Shown one piece after another: positions 19,729 through 22,201 of a stretch of DNA of 22,201 nt; within the stretch, counting starts at the first letter, position 1, and each line of letters begins with the position of its first letter. The translations under genes were made by a program, and so were the position numbers. Below the pieces are notes generated by a model, which made no database searches, was not told the origin of the DNA, and was given only the letters and a program-made list of their open reading frames with translations. Origin of the DNA: JAMCZZ01 sp964363695 (GTDB lineage: Bacteria; Patescibacteriota; UBA1384; XYA2-FULL-43-10; 1-14-0-10-43-13); NCBI GenBank assembly GCA_964363695.1, contig CAYIJI010000014.1:1-22201 (forward strand). The letters run 5' to 3'.

Positions 19729-22201
19729 TTAGTAAACATATTTTTTAATAAAAAAATTTTTCACTAGCTGAGTTGTGAAAAGATAAACTGCCGAAATGGC
19801 GATAAGAGAAATAAACAAAATCGGCGGCAGGGCGACAAAGCCGAAATACTTACCAATTGAAGAAAATACGATAATAGAGCCGGCGATAACTACGGCAAGG
19901 GAAGAATAAAGAAGGAGGCTGGAAGGACTGCTTTTTATGAAAGGGATTTTCTTTGTTCTAATTATATGGATGATTAATGTTTGGGTGAAAAGTGATTCTA
20001 TAAACCATCCCGTATGGAACATTTCGGGCGAGGCCCGGAAAACATACCAGAGCAGCCCGAAAGTAATAAAGTCAAACAGCGAACTGACCGGCCCCATTAC
20101 AAACATAAATTTTTTAATGAAATCGATGTTCCAAGGAGTTGGCTTCAATAAAGAATCTTCATCGACATTATCGGTTGGAATAGTAATTTGAGAAAAATCA
20201 TAGAGCATATTGTTAAGCAATATTTGAATAGGCAGCATCGGTAAAAAAGGCAGCAGAATACTTGCGCCTACCATGCTAAACATATTGCCAAAGTTTGAAC
20301 TCGCGCCCATTTTGATATATTTCACAACATTGCGAAAAGTTTTTCTTCCATCTGTTATGCAATCCTGCAGAACAGTTAAGCTTTTCTTAAGCAAAACAAT
20401 GTCAGCTGTGTCCTTCGCAATATCAACTGCATTGTTGACCGATATGCCAACATCAGCCGCTTTCAGCGCGGGAGCATCGTTGATTCCATCGCCCAGAAAG
20501 CCGACTACGTGTCCGCTATCCTGCAAAACTTTAATTACTCTTTCTTTTTGCAAAGGGGATAATCTGGCAAATACTGATGTTTTACGAAGCAGGGTTTTTA
20601 ATCTATCATCAGAAAATTTTTCTAACTGGCTGCCCGTAATTAAATTATCGGTATCTATTCCAAATTCAGCGCAAATCTTCTTTACCACAAATTCATTATC
20701 GCCTGATAGAATTTTTAAGCCTACTCCCATTGCTTCCAACTGTTTCATTGCTTCTAGAGCTGTTGGCTTGGGCGGATCGAGAAAAGCAACAAATCCCTTA
20801 AATATCAAACTCTGCTCATCTTCCGGCAAGTAGTTCTTTTTTTTCTGTTCAATTATTTTATAAGCAACCGCTAATACAATGAGCCCTTCTTGGCTTAGCT
20901 TTTCATATTGCTTATTTATCTTTGCTTCAGCGATAGATGTTAACTTATGCACGGAATTATCCATCTCGTAACTTGTGCATCTCTTAATAATTTCTTCGGG
21001 GGCGCCCTTGCTGATCATTCTTATGCTTTTGCCCGTCTCCTCTACCACCGACAGCATTCTTCTGGCATTGTCGTATGGAATCTCATCAATTTTTTCACTC
21101 TTAGACGCTTTCTTTGAAGCCTCAAGAATCGCTTGATCGAGAATATTGTTGACTCCTGTCTGATGCAAGCTGTTTAAATAAGCAAGCTCCAGCACTTCGT
21201 CCTCTTTTTCGCCTGCAAAATCGCAGTATTTTATTAGAGTAATTTTATCAAGGGTGAGGGTGCCTGTTTTGTCGGTGCAAAGTATGTCCATAGCGCCAAA
21301 ATTCTGAATTGAGTTTAAATTCTTGATTATCACTTTCTTCTTTGCCATATCTATCGCGCCTTTGGAAAGGTTTAAATTAACCATAATGGGCAGCATTTCA
21401 GGCACCAATCCCACTGCCACCGCCAAAGAAAAGAGTAGCGACTCAACAAGGTCGCCTTTAAATATTGCGTTGACTAAAAAGATTACCAAGGAAAGCAAGA
21501 GTATGAGACGCAGCATCAGCCAAGTAAACTGCTTAATTCCTTTGTCAAAGCTGGTCTCGGCAGGGCGTTTTAATAGTTCAAGGGAGAGTTTGCCAAATTG
21601 GGTATTTTTTCCGGTTTTTACCACCAATCCAAGCCCGCTGCCGCCGACTACGCTTGATCCCATGCAAACAATATTGCCAATACTAAAGATATCAAGGGAT
21701 TTTCTTTCTGACTCGGCTTCTGTCTTTTCAACCGGCATTGATTCGCCGGTCAAAGAAGACTGGTTAATGAACAAATTTTTATTTTGGATGATTCTTAAAT
21801 CAGCCGGCGCCATATTACCGGCAGACAGGCTGACAACATCCCCGGGCACAATTTCAGCTACATTAATATCAATGAGCTTTCCGTCTCTCAACACTTTTGA
21901 CTTGATGCGAACCATATTCAACAATTTTTCAACATTATTCTGGGCTTTTGTTTCCTGAATAAATGAAAGCAAAACACCCATAAAAGCCATAGTCATTATT
22001 AAATAAGCGCTGATTTTTTCACCAAAAAATAAGGAGAAAAGAGCAATTATCAACAAAGCAAGCACCAGCGGACTGGCAAAACTAAAAACAAACCGCCTGG
22101 CTAGGCCGGTTTTATGATTTTTTGCTATTTTATTGGAGCCGTAAATAAATAACCGTCGTTTCGCTTCGCCAACAGAAAGACCCTTTTCACTTGATTTTAA
22201 G
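19729..22201 (-). CDS. mgtA: MgtA/MgtB-type P-type ATPase (Mg2+ importer), 5' end beyond window
   Basis: P3B-type transport ATPase. The visible 823 codons run to the right edge without a stop, so the start lies outside; GTG 22065 is an internal Val. Upstream residues such as SEKGLSVGEAKRRL fit the cation-ATPase N-terminal domain. The actuator-domain motif is LTGESMPVE. Membrane helix 4 has VGLVPEMLPIMV, and NFGAMDILCTDKTGTLT follows, with the phosphorylated Asp codon at 21271-21273. YLNSLHQTGVNNILDQAIL and GDGINDAPALKAADVGIS complete the set. The IQNFGAMD and PEMLP blocks are hallmarks of MgtA/MgtB and not of Ca2+ or heavy-metal pumps. Energy-driven Mg2+ uptake across the cytoplasmic membrane is the expected role. 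No mgtA leader can be checked because the 5' region is missing. Confidence 0.93.
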   Translation of the reverse strand, partial: LKSSEKGLSVGEAKRRLFIYGSNKIAKNHKTGLARRFVFSFASPLVLALLIIALFSLFFGEKISAYLIMTMAFMGVLLSFIQETKAQNNVEKLLNMVRIKSKVLRDGKLIDINVAEIVPGDVVSLSAGNMAPADLRIIQNKNLFINQSSLTGESMPVEKTEAESERKSLDIFSIGNIVCMGSSVVGGSGLGLVVKTGKNTQFGKLSLELLKRPAETSFDKGIKQFTWLMLRLILLLSLVIFLVNAIFKGDLVESLLFSLAVAVGLVPEMLPIMVNLNLSKGAIDMAKKKVIIKNLNSIQNFGAMDILCTDKTGTLTLDKITLIKYCDFAGEKEDEVLELAYLNSLHQTGVNNILDQAILEASKKASKSEKIDEIPYDNARRMLSVVEETGKSIRMISKGAPEEIIKRCTSYEMDNSVHKLTSIAEAKINKQYEKLSQEGLIVLAVAYKIIEQKKKNYLPEDEQSLIFKGFVAFLDPPKPTALEAMKQLEAMGVGLKILSGDNEFVVKKICAEFGIDTDNLITGSQLEKFSDDRLKTLLRKTSVFARLSPLQKERVIKVLQDSGHVVGFLGDGINDAPALKAADVGISVNNAVDIAKDTADIVLLKKSLTVLQDCITDGRKTFRNVVKYIKMGASSNFGNMFSMVGASILLPFLPMLPIQILLNNMLYDFSQITIPTDNVDEDSLLKPTPWNIDFIKKFMFVMGPVSSLFDFITFGLLWYVFRASPEMFHTGWFIESLFTQTLIIHIIRTKKIPFIKSSPSSLLLYSSLAVVIAGSIIVFSSIGKYFGFVALPPILFISLIAISAVYLFTTQLVKNFFIKKYVY

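Noticed and set aside
21323..21958. 211-codon plus-strand frame opposite the P-type ATPase
   Set aside because: It is antisense to conserved ATPase motifs, so it is a shadow.

Overview
The window reads as a chromosomal piece of a Candidatus Patescibacteria (CPR, Parcubacteria-like) bacterium. This is inference from a compact type IV pilus cluster with a PilX-like minor pilin, many small orphan genes, AT-leaning codon use, and dense intergenic palindromic repeats of kinds often seen in such genomes. TGA is a normal stop here (for example at the end of pilM), so the code-25 CPR lineages are unlikely.

Layout. 1-6139 (+): type IV pilus assembly genes pilB (possibly cut by the left edge), pilC, pilM, pilN, pilO and a very short PilP-like gene. 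A related repeat lies before pilM, and a perfect 154-bp tandem duplication lies between pilM and pilN. 6350-6378: bidirectional terminator. 6429-7892 (-): a PilX-like minor pilin followed by a stand-alone receiver protein. 7893-8560: palindromic repeats, then a 70-residue orphan gene with a structured leader. 8633-10811 (-): tRNA-Glu(CTC), a DJ-1/PfpI protein, and a HypC-HydE fusion. 10856-11621: a 67-residue membrane protein (-), a candidate structured RNA (+) and two terminators. 11640-12860: an exported DUF2680-like protein (-), divergent from a HicA-type toxin and its putative antitoxin (+). 12866-14678 (-): an OmpR-family regulator and histidine kinase. 14851-15083 (+): a 49-residue membrane peptide under a near-consensus promoter. 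15126-16408 (-): a tRNA 3'-half relic, a RhuM-family gene and tRNA-Gln(CTG). 16571-19214 (-): a GT4 glycosyltransferase and glutamyl-tRNA synthetase. 19342-19702 (+): an 87-residue Cys-rich orphan. 19729-22201 (-): an MgtA-type P-type ATPase cut by the right edge.

How parts work together. PilB powers pilus extension at the platform PilC, PilM/N/O and the PilP-like peptide form the alignment complex, and the PilX-like protein would be a minor pilin; the adjacent receiver may tune the pilus. The regulator/kinase pair probably autoregulates through two direct CTGAGAA boxes. The same box, at the same distance from the -10, precedes the exported DUF2680-like gene, suggesting a small envelope regulon. 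GltX lies in the same neighbourhood as tRNA-Glu and tRNA-Gln, both of which it would charge if this lineage uses the indirect Gln-tRNA route.

Most interesting: the HypC-HydE fusion with repeat-derived in-frame insertions, the shared TTCTCAGCT-N6-TATA promoter layout, the candidate structured RNA at about 11280-11575, extended -10 promoters 8-9 nt from start codons (leaderless transcripts), and the pilN leader duplication.
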